Below, piece after piece: positions 20,480-33,400 of a stretch of DNA of 64,000 nucleotides. A model generated the notes under the pieces. That model was not told the origin of the DNA. It saw only the letters and a program-made list of their open reading frames with translations, and searched no databases. Position 1 is the stretch's first letter. Every line of letters begins with the position of its first letter. This stretch comes from Tetrapyrgos nigripes (Eukaryota; Basidiomycota; Agaricomycetes; Agaricales; Campanellaceae). Where the stretch lies: NCBI GenBank assembly GCA_013368315.1, contig JAACJM010000366.1, positions 1-64,000 of the forward strand, read 5' to 3'. Both the position numbers and the translations under genes were made by a program.

Positions 20480-22290
20480 GCTTTTCCTATGCCTCCTGTG
20501 CGAGTTGCTGAGCTTCTGGGCTAGCTGCGACGACCTCTTGGAAGTTGGATAGTGTTTGCAACCTCATCTCCGTATTTATCCGTCCAGTGCCACTGTACAT
20601 GACTCTTGATGTCGCTGACAGAAGTCATGAGTCGAGACCACTCCACCAAGGTATAAATGATGTCTTCCTGAAGTATAGCTTTGCCAGTGATGATGATTGG
20701 TTGGGGTACTCACGTTTCACAATCTGCTCCCAAAGAGACTGGAGCTTTCCCTTCACAGCGTCATACAGCTCTTCCGAACTCCTGTGTGCCTTTCCCAGTA
20801 ATCGAAGCTGGCCGGGATCAAGAAGCTGGATGGTGGGGATGGGGGAACGATCAGGATGGCAGTTTTCGCAACACGGTGCGTTGTCCAGTTGTGGATCCGG
20901 AGATGGGCATGTGCAAAAAGAGTATCTAATTATAGAAGCTGACAAGAAATTTAAATAAATGAGCCTGACCTTTCTGTCTGTTCTCGTAAAACTCGTTCCA
21001 GGGCACCCAGAGATATGATATATCTGGGTGACGATGAATGACAGGAGGAACCATCAGTCCCGTACCTCAATTCGCGTTAATACCCTCTTGCACTTGACAC
21101 GCCGTTTCTTGAAGTTGCCGCTGTTCTGAATCACCAAATGCTCTGAGCTCGCAGACACACCACTTCCACGCTCCTCAACGGCCTCAATCTCCACATCTTC
21201 TTCAATCTCCAGGTCCTTCCATTCCGGCTCCCTCAAGTTATCGGCACTCAAATCCAACTCATCTTCATAACGTGTCATGTCAAATTCTGCGAGAAATCAG
21301 CCAAGCACAGCTTTTGTTATGTATATGACAGCTTCACCTACTAGTAGTTCCATAAAGATACAGACACAGCGACCAATCTTCTGAATGAGTGAGTTGAAGG
21401 TCCGAGGCTCATTCCATAGAATAATCTGCTTGATGTGCCAGAAATTCAAGCCCTCGAAGAAAGAACATGTCAGACTCTGCAGAGATACAGTATATACCAC
21501 ATCCCGTTCCCAGTGCATCAGTCACTGACACTCCCCTCAAGCTCTCATCATATAGATGCTTGTCAATATCTCTCTTGTGGTCATTAGTAACGAAACGATG
21601 GCAGAACTCGAAGCTGGTCTTGGGAATGCAGTCTGGGCAGTGGTGGCAAAGGAAGTCTTGAATTTGTTCTGCTTCTTGACGACCAGAGTTTGAGGAAAAT
21701 CTAGTGGACTTGTCATATTCGGGGGAAGAGAGAGAGCAGGTCAGCGAATGTGTCTTGTGGATGCTGCATGACATGGGCAGATAATGATACATTTGGCTTT
21801 TCATTGGATACAGCAATGATATCACAATCACTGCCCATATCAAGCTTGTCCTGAATATCTGCAATAATGTCAGGTGGCACAGTGGCGGACGCAACGAGAG
21901 TGGGCAGATGGCCCAGTAGGCAACCTAACAGTGCCTGTATTTGTGTGAAATCTGGACAGAAATCGTCGGTACCCCCATTCAGATATATTATGGCCCTCGT
22001 CTACCTTAACTCCAATAATACTATCTTGAAAGACACAGTTCTCAACCACAAGGGTGTTAAACTCATGACTGAGTGCCATTTCCGGATCCACAAAACCAAC
22101 GTGATATTTCCCATTCCCGAAGTCCTGGCTCAGAACATCAGAGATGTGCGAATACAAGAGAGTTTGACATGCACCTTAAGAGTACCAAGAGTTTGTCTGT
22201 CTCCTGAGTCAAAAAATGGCATTCTTGTTAAGCTCATCGGCCTGAGCCTACAAAAGGCAAAACAAAGACGAAACCAACCTAAGAAAGACT
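20480..22290 (-). pseudogene. RecQ-like DEAD helicase, 5'-truncated and frameshifted
   Basis: Minus-strand pieces in order are AQADELNKNAI; GKYHVGFVDPEMALSHEF; IIGVKVDEGHNISEWG (Walker B-like DEGH); LLGHLPTLVASATVPPDI (motif III-like SAT); DMGSDCDIIAVSNEKPNVSL; EYDKSTRFSSNSGRQEA; RGVSVTDALGTGC; ILWNEPRTFNSLIQKIGRC (motif VI-like QxxGR). C-terminal pieces at 21280-20490 include a stretch rich in acidic residues. This is the layout of a RecQ-type helicase family greatly expanded in Agaricomycetes. The exon with Walker A is absent upstream of 22290, and at least three frame changes split the rest. It may be cargo of the neighbouring Helitron, but that is only a guess. Confidence 0.65.
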
Positions 22291-24371
22291 AGTATATCCT
22301 CTCTATCTCCCCAGTTTTAGTCCCCTTCCTCAACAATCTCAAGTACACCTTGGTTGGTCTGAAATTAGTGTTTGCCTCTGCCCTTCTCTTTATTGTCCTT
22401 ATCGTTACCCAATGAACCATCTGCGTGTGGGTGTGGTGAAGATGAATCATGAAAAATCGTCATCGTAGGGTTGTTTTTGAACCACTACCATGTGCACAGT
22501 GTAAAAAGGTGGAGGCAGCTTGGGTTATGGAGGGGTTGCTGTTCTGTCCATTGGCGTGAATCAGTACGACATCGCAGTACAGGAGAACAGTGGGCCAGGA
22601 AGAGATGAAGGACGAGTTAGAAAGTGTAAAGACACTCACCTCATCTTGATACAGCAACATATCGTGTATCGAGCCGTAGTAGATGTTCAGTCATCCCTTT
22701 GTTTTCTTCCATTCATCTCTATCTCCATTGTTCAATTTGACTTTGGCCTGAGCCTCGAGTTCTAGTTGCTGTCGCTATGTCTCTTCGATTATTTGCCAGG
22801 CTATCGATTGGGTGCCATTACCTGTTTGAACTGTTTAAGTGACAAGGAAAGGATACGAGGAAAGAGGAGAAGGGAAGACGAGCGGTATAGAGGGGAGGTG
22901 AAAGATGGGAAAGATGGAGAACATGGGGGTGACGAGGACAACAATACATGGAGAGAACCAGTTGAACAAAAGAACGGACAAAAGAATGGCGAAGCCCAGG
23001 GTTTAGGTAAAGGTATAGGTAGAATGGAGGAACGAAAGGAACGAAAGAACGAGGGGAGAGTAAAGAAAGCAGACGTCAGCGCACCACGAAGAAAAGTCAA
23101 TATCAAAAATGACCACACAGATGGTGCCGTGTTTGAGGTGAGCTAGGAAAATCTCCACGTTAGTGACTCAAGGTAACAGGAAGACGAAAATGACAATGAA
23201 CGATGAAAGTGGAAAGAGGACGACCCAAAACACGCGTCCTGGATGAAGATGGCGGAGTTGAGTGGGGGCGGGATGCCGAGAGGCATTGTACGCGTGGAAG
23301 ACCACGGGCAGAGGGCATGTGATGTGATGTCATCACTTTAGGGTAGGTCGTGTCGTGAAGACAACGCGTCCAGGTGGTATCAAGCCTCACCTTTTCTTCC
23401 AGCCACCTTTCCTCTAATACTTTGCTGCTTGTAAACGAACTTCTTCTCAAGAAATTTGTCCTGTGTAAACTGTCTTGCAGTTCGATAGCTGCCCTCATTC
23501 TCGTCCTAAACCACAGGCTGACAGTATATCTTCACTAAAGCTTTTTCCCATAAAGGCCCTGTCCCTTATCGTGCTCTTCAAGTTGTCGTGAGTCGCACTA
23601 CTTGCCTTTCTCTCTTACAGTTAGCCTATGGTTCCCTATGACAGACAGACACCTTCAAGGCCTACACCTATATAATCAAGACATGACATCTCAGCTCTTG
23701 CCCGTGCTCAAAACGCCCCAGAATGCGACACCCTTCATTGTCTTCCCCTGATTAGTGTTCGCCAAGTCCGGTTCAGGCCCATTTTTTCTGAGCTCTGAAC
23801 TGGATTCAGACGTGTTTGAAAATTTCAGCACTGTCTGAACTTGAACCGGACTCGGTGAATACTACCCCTAATGTAATCTTAGCAACATCAGTGTTAATGA
23901 TTTACGGTCTATCTTAAATCCCTGCAGGTCGTCTAGTCTACTGTGCTATCCGTCTTTCTGTCTAGAGGGAATTTTGCTACCACGTGTCACTATATCTTAT
24001 CCTTTATCTTATCCCTACTCTACTCTTACTCTACCCTACCCTATCCCTGTCCCTATCCTTCGTATGGCTCATACAACCTTTTTATTTATTTTTTCACGAA
24101 ACTTTCGCTAACATTCACAGGCAAATGTTGTTTTCATCCCTCGTCTTCAAACAAGCGTACTATGTACTCCATACATTACTTACAAGGAGGGTGGACCTTG
24201 CCTCTGGGGGAGTTGTGTCTTCACCCGACATCGCTAACTAACTATACACAGAAGTATCTTCCTGAAAATGATGGCATCAAGTGCAAAGACCTCATGATCC
24301 CCAAATGAATGGAAGAAGCCCGCGGCTTGACGTCGGCTTCGAAACTTTTAGTTTCGCGCAAGTGATTAAAC
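22291..24371. other. stretch without recognised gene
   Basis: A purine-rich frame at 22766-23146 gives a Lys/Glu/Arg/Gly-rich protein without domains; I think it reflects base composition. From 23990 to 24070 there is a pyrimidine tract of CTTATCC and CTACTC words. The rest is unique-looking with nothing I can name. Confidence 0.45.
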
Positions 24372-24531
24372 GCAAGCCACGCACTCTTGACACTTTTTGC
24401 AACCCAGAGGAGTGAACCACATTAGCGTTACAAAGGCACGTGTCTGATCTATAACTGCAAGTCACGCACTCTTGACACTTCTCGCAATGCAGAGAAGTGA
24501 ACCACATCAGTATTAACGGTTACAAAGGCAC
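24372..24531 (+). repeat. two tandem copies of a ~70-bp unit
   Basis: Copy one (24372-24439) and copy two (24457-24531) share CACGCACTCTTGACACTT, then CAGAGRAGTGAACCACAT and GTTACAAAGGCAC. They lie 70-230 bp upstream of the NLR start and may be promoter repeats or an old duplication. Confidence 0.7.
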
Positions 24532-24600
24532 TGATATATCAATAAATTCTTTGATTTCGTGCATTGCTGACTTTTGCTCTACTTAGTATTGTTGTCAAAT

Positions 24601-27600
24601 ATGCCAAACATCTTCAGCCGACAATCCAAACCGAAGCAAGAGGATACAATTCCTTCTGGCCTTGATTGGAGTCATGCAAAAATTGCCCTATCCACAGCTG
24701 CCAGTGTTGCAAAGATGACTGGAGTTCCTCACCTTGAGGGAGCTGCTGCAATAGTCATTAAGATCATTGAAATTGTTGAGGTAAGTTTTCTTCTCAGTTG
24801 CTGCTTGAGAGTCATACTAAAGCTCAGTAGACAATGAAAAAAAAAACAAGAAGGAGTGTATCAGCATAGCAAAGGATATCACAGATCTCCTGGAGACAAT
24901 CAACGAAATTATAGGGAGAGAACAGGATATTAAGCAAGATGAGGTCTTTATGAAAAGTCTCCAAAAACTTGAAAGGTAAGAAAGGTCTTGCTATTGTAAA
25001 AAAAGGATCTGAGGACGATTACTTCTGCAGTAACTTTGAAATTGTCAAAACGAAGCTACTCAAGATTAGCAAATGAAAAAACAAGTTTGCATGCTACTGG
25101 TGATGCAGACATCATCAAAGAATGCAAAGATAAGATTAAAAATTGTATGGACATGTTCAATGTAGGTAACTCTATTGAGATTTTGTTTTTGGGAAATTTC
25201 AGACCAAAGCAAGTGTTTATACTTGGCGGGCAAACCAAAAATTGTTACAAGATACAGAAAATATTAAGAAAATATTATCAGGCATTGCTAAGACTCATGA
25301 TCAGCTCATAATTACTGATGAGTAAGTTTCACTTCAAAAATCACTTTTCCAATTGATACTTATATTCTGCATCAAAGTGACCTTGAGAGAGCTACTCCTG
25401 GAGTGTCTTCTATCTTCTGCGGCCGGGATGCATTGGTAGCTGAAGGGGTTACCTGCATAGTCAACAATAACCAGGCATTCCTTGCAATTCTTGGAGCAGG
25501 AGGGATTGGAAAAACATCTATTGCTCTGCATATCAGCAATGCTGCAGAAGTAAAAACCAAATATGCAAAGGCCTCATACTTTCTTCCTTGTGAGGTGCTG
25601 CCAGATGCAAAGTTGTTGCTTCAAGGAATCATTCAAAGACTGGACATTAGAGCTGGAGAGGGTGAAAGTCAATACAAAAAGCTGGAAGAACATCTCAGAG
25701 TCAATATTCAGCCAATGCTTCTGATTTTGGACAATTTTGAGACTCCCTGGAACAATAATCCAGTGGAAATTGAAAGCCTTCTTGGGAAATTGGCTTCTTT
25801 TGATCAGGTTTCAATGATAGTGAGAATGAGAGGATTAAATGGACCAGGCTCTCTTAGATGGAAAAAGCTTGGATCTGAGTCAATTCCTCCCCTGACACTT
25901 GACTCAGCGAAAAAGGTGTTCTCAGCCATTTCTCAGAAGCAAGATTTGGAGCAGGAGAAGCATGGTGTTGCAACAATATTGATAGAGCTTGACTGTGTTC
26001 CACTTGCTATTACCCTTATTGCAAAAAGAGCAAGGACATCTCCCCTTAAATCACTGCTGAAAATGTGGCAAGAAGGGAAAACAAAAACTCTCAAGCAGGG
26101 AAACACTGATGGCAGATTAACCAGTGTGAATTTTTCCATTGAACTGTCAACAAGACTGCTTAAACCACAGGAAACTGAGCTTTTAGCGGTTATATGCTTT
26201 CTGCCAGATGGAGTCCCTGATTGGGTTGAAAATCTATCTGAGATGTTAACAGGATGGGAACAGCTTGACCAGTCTATCAATACATTACTTGAAAACTCTC
26301 TGGTGTATAGTAAGAATGAAACCATCAAGGTTCTAGCACCCATTCGTGAATATGTCTGTAGAATCCAGCACACAGATATCACAAGAGCAATTACACCTCT
26401 GGGATCCTTCTATGCTACATGGCTCAAACACCTGTCTGGCACAGAGCAAGCACAACAGAATCAAATTCAGCCTCACATCATGAATATCACCAAAATATTC
26501 ATATTTAACCAGGAAAATTGACCTTGAAGTCCTAGATATTCTCTTCAATTTCACCAAGTTTTATCCATCATCACTCAAACTTTTGAATAATATTCTCAAT
26601 GAAGCTTCTGGACTTGATGAGGGCAGCAAAATGGAGACTGGATATGATGGGATGGTTGGCCATGTGGCAAGAAGCTGAGACAGAAGCTAAAGAAATGGAA
26701 AATACTGCCAGGAGCAATTCTGGATCTCTTGCAAGAATCAGGAAGCAGCTTGGAGAAATGTACAGGGTGCAAGATAGGAATGCTGAGGCTGTTGAGATGC
26801 TGACCAGAGCAAAAGATCAGTTTGAACAGATTGGAGATCACCTTGAAGCAGCACAGTGATTTCGAAGCCTAGGTGACACTTATGTAATGCAGAATAAATA
26901 TACAGAGGCTGCTGAAATGCTGGCCAGTGCCAAAAAACAATTTGAAATTACTGGAAATCAGCTTGAAGTTGTAAAGTGTCTTCGAACCCTGGGAGAAATG
27001 TACCGCATGCAAAACAATTATACTGAGGCTGTTGAAGTACTGATTGATGCCAAGCAGTCTGAAAATATTGGCAGTCAACAGGAAGCTGCAGAGTGTCTTC
27101 GGAGCCTGGGTGAGCTCTGTGGAATGCAAAACAGATACACTGAGGGTGCTGAAATGCTGACCAATGCCAAGATTCAGTATGAGAATATTGGAAATAAACT
27201 GGGTGTTGCACAGTGTTTGCAATGCCTGGGAGATATCTCTCTGATGCAAAACAGATACACTGAGGCAGCTGATCTGCTTACCAATGCCAAAAATCTGTCT
27301 GAAAGCATTAGAGATCAGTGGGGAGCTGCAGAGAGTCTGAAAAGCCTTGGGCAGACCCACCAAATGCAAGGCAGATATACTGAAGCTGCTGAAATGCTGG
27401 AGATTGCAGAAAATCAGTTTGAAGATATCAGTAGCAAGTGGGGAACAGCAGAGTGTCTTCGAAGCTTGGGGGAGATTCATGGAATGCAAGGAGAACACAC
27501 TGAGGCTGCTGAAATGCTCACCAAGGCTCAAAATCAGTTCTCAGAAATTGGGGACCAGCTGGGGACTACACAGTGCCTAAGAGCTTTTGGACAGCTCTAT

Positions 27601-27882
27601 GAAATGCAGAATAAATACATGGAGGCTATTGCCATGCTGAACAATGCCAAGATTCAATTTGAAAATATTGAATATCAGCTGGGAGTTGCAGAATGTCTAA
27701 AAAGCCTAGGACAGGTCTATCAGATGCAGAACCAGCATAAAAAGGCTGCTGAAATGCTGAACAATGCCAAAAATAAGTTTGAAAATATTGGAAATGAGCT
27801 GGGAGCCACACAGTGTATGCAAATTCTGGATGAGATCTATAATAATCCCGCTGAGGCTGCCAAATCAAGTATTCTTGGTTAA
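24601..27882 (+). pseudogene. NLR-type protein (NB-ARC plus TPR), decayed
   Basis: The start MPNIFSRQSKPKQEDTIPSG is followed by GLDWSHAKIALSTAASVAK, a typical N-terminal helical region of basidiomycete NLRs. Introns at about 24781, 24980, 25162 and 25322 have standard ends. The P-loop is ILGAGGIGKTSIALHIS (about 25487), kinase 2 is MLLILDNFETPWN, a GLPL-like site reads ELDCVPLAITLIAKRA. The C terminus (26700-27850) has nine 40-aa TPR units. The frame is broken at an A10 run (24837-24846), near 25070, near 26510, near 26680 and by a TGA at 26857-26859 within TPR 2. Intact members bind nucleotide, oligomerise and signal in non-self recognition. The body has few CpG sites, like the nearby transposons. 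Homopolymer breaks could be sequence error; the set as a whole suggests a pseudogene. Confidence 0.8.
26731..27840 (+). repeat. nine 120-bp TPR-coding repeats
   Basis: Each unit encodes about 40 residues around LGEMYRMQNRYTEAAEML and ANAKNQFENIGNQLG-like sequence, the period of Nephrocystin/Tpr_12-type repeats. Units are similar but not identical, so they are not from very recent expansion. Unit 3 is one residue shorter; a partial tenth unit precedes the stop. Confidence 0.82.
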
Positions 27883-28717
27883 GGTTTATTTTTTTCAGAT
27901 CAGAGTGATATGAGCATATAGTTACAATACTCGAAATTGCTGATAGACTTAGTATGAATGAATCCTGCTCATAGTCATCTGCGCATAATAAATTATGACT
28001 TGAATGTTCTGAACACATAAATTCTTCAATTCATAGAAGGCTCAATCTCTCTGTTGAACAAGAGAGTAGCATGAGTCCACTTGGAAGTTTCTGACTCCAT
28101 AAATTGAGGTTTGTACTTGCTCAAAAACTTCTAAGTACTTGATTCATGGGCCTTGTAGATATGGCAGTAAGATTACTAACAGCCACAGCTGTTATCATAT
28201 GACAGTATACATAGGTAGGAAAGTTTAAAAGAGTCAGTAGCTAGCACTTGTATGATAAGTCAATTCTACATTGCAATCACTAGTTGCCTACCAGCCTCTA
28301 CTTCCTTATCTTTCTCAAATCCATCACCATGTAAGCTGTGTGTGGGTGGCCATTGGCTCCACAGGGTTGCTCAAGGACACACTGCTTCATCACTGGCAGC
28401 AATCTCACACACTGCATACCTGGTCATCGCTTTAACTAGCAGATGTTAAGTCTGACAGTGTGCAGATCTAAGCTATCACTGCAGTCAGTGACTACAGGGG
28501 TTCTGTCAACACCTTTTAAAGTGTTTCTTTCTATGCATCTGGATGAATGCTGATGTTTGACAGCTCCAGATATTTTGACAATGTCTAGTGCTGTGTACTG
28601 GATACTCACAGGGTCTGAACCAGATCTTACCCAGTTGAAAATGAACTGGGTGGGAGTTTGCCCCTGGTGTGAAGTGGTCACAAATGTCACATATACCAGT
28701 ATTCAAAGCTAGTTACC
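27883..28717. other. spacer after NLR, no gene
   Basis: I see no coding region. Sequence is AT-rich with few CpG. Confidence 0.45.
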
Positions 28718-29316
28718 AGTATTACTATTCAATACCAGGAAGCTGGCCATGTTAGTGTTTTTAAATTATATAAAATTACTGAGGGAAATTTAGATTACAA
28801 AAACTTTAGCATAGTGTAGTAGGGCTTCTTAGGAATCTGCTGATATATGAATCAGCACCATGCAAGCTGTGGTCAAGGAGTAGTGAGGATTTTCATGACG
28901 AGAGTCTGTTTTTGGCCAAAACTGGCTACCTGGCCACCTGCTCTATCCCAGAACCATGCACATGTACATGAGCTATAAAACCTGCAGGATTATATCTCCT
29001 TAGCATATAGAACTATGCTGAATACCTTCAGCAGTGTAACGGTACACTTGCTGTTGAGCAGTGGTCACTCTGAGGGCAGTTTTGGGGATGAGAATGGTAT
29101 TTTAGGAAAACACATCATTTCAGGTTTTCAGGTCACTCTTTTACCAGTATCTCATGAAGCAAGTACTGACCCCCTTCAAAGTTTGACATCCAAGTGTGCC
29201 TCACCCAGACGTATTTTTAAGGCACCCTAGACCCACCCCAATGTAGACATAAAGTCAGATAATTGCCAAATGGGCAGCTTCCTAGTGTGGCCAGCTTCCT
29301 GGTATGCAATAGTACT
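28718..29316. mobile_element. possible non-autonomous element with ~38-bp inverted ends
   Basis: The left sequence AGTATTACTATTCAATACCA then GGAAGCTGGCCATGTTAG matches, inverted, the right end at 29281-29316 (TGGCCAGCTTCCTGGTATGC then AATAGTACT). No transposase and no clear target duplication are seen, so the exact ends are uncertain. Confidence 0.45.
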
Positions 29317-29893
29317 ATATAAGGCTACACTAATGGCTAGGACAAAATCCGTCTGGACACTCAGGTCATCCTACTACTCGTGACCTAGAAGTGGAAGAAA
29401 AAATGTCAATGAATTAAAACTTTCGCAAATCTTTACCATTGTTCAAAAAAATTTACACACCTGAAGTCTATTGTATAAGCATTTAGTTTATCAAATCTGC
29501 AGGGTTTTCCAAGAGATGTGGATACAAGCCATGGAGGGCCGATGAGGGATGTTTTGTGACAGCATATTGGCGGGGAAGTGGAAGATGTCACAGGTGTGAC
29601 CCTCTTTCAGAAAAGCAGGTGCCAAGCAGAGTTTGAAGCAACTTTTCTATCACTTCCGTCTCATCTGCTGCATAAAAAGGTACAACACTCAAATTTTGGC
29701 CTGGGAAAAGGCTGGATACAAATAAAATCAGTCATAAGCACTACCATATTAAGTTTCACAAAATTTTCTTCATGGGATAGCTTATGCGAAAGCCTTTCGC
29801 TTCTGTCATGCTCGTGGAAATGTACTTTGTTTGTCATTTTCAGCCCATGGCAAACATCTCAGTGCAAACCTGGTAAATCTGGTTACATATAAA
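29317..29893. other. spacer left of the chromovirus
   Basis: No gene seen. The last five bases, ATAAA (29889-29893), are the left copy of the retrotransposon target duplication. Confidence 0.5.
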
Positions 29894-30426
29894 TGTGGTA
29901 AAGAGCACACACTTGGCTCTAAGCACTAGGCATAGACAGAACAATAGTAGACAGATAAAAATGAGAGACTAGTCCCAAGACAAAGTTAATATTAAGTGAA
30001 AACAAGAAATACATGAGATGCTCACCTAGTCCCAAGACAAAGAGGTCAAGATGGGAACTAGGGAGCTACTACTCTAAGCTTATATACACAGAACAGAAAA
30101 TAAAGATAAAAGCTGAGTAAAGCAAAGAAAGGAATCAGAGAACTGTCCAGAACAATCAAAGTACAGCCTGTTGTCCCTATAAGAGATGTATCATGAAAAG
30201 ATGAACAAAAGATGAACAAGCTGTGCATAGTGTCCCTGTAAGAGATGTATCATAAAAAGATGAACAAATGATGAAACAGGGGATAGTAGCTGTGCATAGA
30301 TGATCAAGGAAAGATGAACAAAAGATAGGGCAAAGGATGAACAAAATGATGATCAAAAGGCAGTGACTGATGAAGAAAAGAAACAGAAAATGAACGAAAA
30401 TACCCTGAAATAATACTGTCATGACA
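29894..30426 (-). repeat. chromovirus 3' LTR (left copy, 533 bp)
   Basis: It is nearly identical to 35618-36132 apart from small indels, the main one an extra CTGTGCATAGATGATC-like stretch near 30290. Both copies hold short repeats of GATGAACAAAAGATG. Confidence 0.9.
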
Positions 30427-30461
30427 TTACCCCCCTCCTAAGACTCAGTGTCCTCGATGAG

Positions 30462-33400
30462 TCAAACTCTTGGAGCTTTTGGATGCTTCTTGTGGAATGC
30501 AATGATTGACCGTTTTGTGTTGTTAAGGTTGTAAATTGACTCCAAGGAGTTATGACTGTCATCATATCCTTTCCACTTTATCAAATACTCCATCCTTCGC
30601 CACCTAATCCAACTGTCCAAAATTTTCTCCACTTCATACTCTGGCTTGTCTTCTCCCTCTAAATCAATTGGTCCTGGTTCTTCTGGTAGCAATCCATTGA
30701 CTCTGTTCCCTCTAAATGGATAGAGTTTGTCAACATGGAAAACTGGGTGAATGTGATCCAAGCTTGTCAGTAAATCCAAACGATAGTCCAATGGGCCTAT
30801 TTTCTCCAATTGTCTGTCTCCCAACTTCTCACTCAACAACTTCAAATCTATATCCTCTGCACTTAACCATACATAATCCCCCACATTGAACTCATGTGCC
30901 TTCTGCTTTCCTCATTCATACCCTTCCTTCTGTTGTTTCTTTCCTAAATGAAGTGCTGCCCCTGCATCCTGTTGTACTTCTCACAACACCTCAATCCATT
31001 TCTCTACCTCTGGAATTCCTGACTGTCTTCCTACAGGTATGTTGAACAGTGGTAAGTATCTGTATGTGATCTCAAAAGGGGATATATTGTGAGCAGAGTG
31101 GGTTCGGGAATTAATGATGAATTCTGCCAAAGGAAGATGTTCTGCCCAGTCATCCTGACACCTGTTCACAAATAACCAAAGATACTTTTCCACTTCTTGA
31201 TTAGCTCGTTCTGTTTGTCCATTAGAAGTGAGGTTGGATTTGATTCCTAGGTGTTCTAGTAGTACCTGCATAACTTTTGCTGCAAACTGAGGTCCTTGAT
31301 CTGAGACAAACCATAATGGTAGACCATGCAATCTGAAGATCTCTCAATAGAAGAGATCTGCTACTCCTTCTGCATTAATGTTGGATGTACAAGGAATAGC
31401 ATGAATCTGTTTCCCATAAAGGTCAGTTGCTATGAGAATAGCATTGTATCCATTTGATTCTGGCAGTTGAGTTATGAGGTCCACTCCAATCTCTTCCCAA
31501 AGTCCTGCTGGAACATTGAGTGGTTGGGTTACTGCTCTTGGATGCCTCTGCAACTTCTTTCATGCACACGTGTCACATTCTTTGACAAATTTCTCCACAA
31601 ATGATCTCATCCTAGGCCACCAAAAATGAGTATCCACCAGGTCCAATGTTCCATGTAATCCTGGGTGTCCTGCTGTTGGGTCGTCATGACATTGTCACAC
31701 TACATCTGCCCTGAGTTCTTCATCTGGTGGCATGTACACTCTTCCTCAATGGTACACCAATCCATTATCCTCCTCCCATTCCACTAACCCATTCACCAAT
31801 CTCCTAAGTCTGTTTTTCTTCAGATCTATAAGTCCTTCCAACACCTCTGCTTCTCTCTTTGATGCCTTCCGTATCCCCTCCTCCAGTGGATTCACCAATA
31901 CAGTCGTTGCTATAGCTGCAAAGTGAGCTGGTTTAAGAACAGTTTGTTGTATGTTGTCCTCTTTATCAGTGACTCAATGTTCTGGCATCCGTGAAAGGGC
32001 ATCTGCCTGTGTGTTGGATTTCCCTGCTCAATGAATCAAACAGAAATTGAAACGAGAGAGTCAAAGTGCCCATTGTCCTTGTCTTTGACTAAGATCTTGT
32101 GCTGTTCGCCAGAATTCCAGGTTTCCATTACAATCTCAAATCCATCTGGAGTCCCTTCCAAGTAATGCCTCCAATCCTTCAATGCCTCTCAGTCATATAT
32201 CTCATAATTCCATTCTACCAGTTGCATTGATGAAGAACAAAAAGCGACAGGATGCCATAAACCATCTTCCAGCTTCTGCATTGATACTGATGTGTCCACT
32301 TCTATTCTTGTTGGCCTCCCTGGTTCCCAAAGTGTAAGAATTGGTGCCGATACGAAAGCTTCCCAAAGTTGTTCAAAGGCTGCCTGTTGATGACTTCCCC
32401 ATTCATACTTGACATTTTTACATGTCAAGTCATTCAGGGGCTGAGCGATTTTGGACAAATATTTGATGAAACGATGGTAGAAGTTGGCAAATCCCAGGAA
32501 ACCCTGTAGATCTCAAAATGTTGTTGGCATTTTCCAATTCCGTACTGCTGCTACCTTCACCAGATCCATTCATACCTCTCCTCCTCCTATTACCAAACCC
32601 AAATACTCAATCACCTCTCATTCAAATTCACACTTCTCTGGCCTCAAATACAAATCAGAACCTCTCATGTAACTGTCTGTACCTCCTCCAACAATCCACT
32701 GAAGATAATGATGTCGTCTTAATATACTGCCACTTTTCCTGCAGCAATTAAATCAGTAAATATTGAATTCATCAGAGACTGAAAGGTAGCAGGGGAGTTG
32801 GTAAGTCCAAAGAACATAACCTGAGGTTCAAATAGTCCCCTATTTGTGGCAAACACTGCCTTCCACTCATCTTCAGACTTGATCCATACATTGTTGTATC
32901 CCCAATGCACATCAAATTTTGTGAAGGACCGATAATGTCCATAACCAATGGAAGAGGGTAGTGATTCTTGACTGTGAACTGGTTCAGCTTTCAGTAGTCT
33001 TGAGCAAATTGCAGTTTACCATCCTTCTTTTTGACAAAGAAGACTGGTGACAATAGTGGTGATTTGGATGGCTGAATGTACCCTTTGCATAGATTATCTT
33101 CCAAAAACTGGTCTAACTCTTCTTGTTCGTTGAGCAACATAGGATAGATTTTGGTGCACATAGTTTCTGGTGTATTTGGTAAGAGTTTGATGGCATGATC
33201 CCAGGGTTTGCAAGTCAGAAGTCTTTTGGATTCTAGCTCTGAGAACACCTTTGCAAAGTCCCAATACTGGGCCAGTACCATCTGCTCGAAAGTCTGTTTT
33301 GGTTTGTCCTTCTGAGCCTGCTCTGCAAGTTGTTGTGAATAAGTAAATCCAGCTGCACACCAAACCTCTTCACTTGGTTCTTGAAGAATCCCTGCCTTCC

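Noticed and set aside
22766..23146. Lys/Glu/Gly-rich 126-aa frame
   Set aside because: Purine-rich composition on one strand explains it; no domain or signal.
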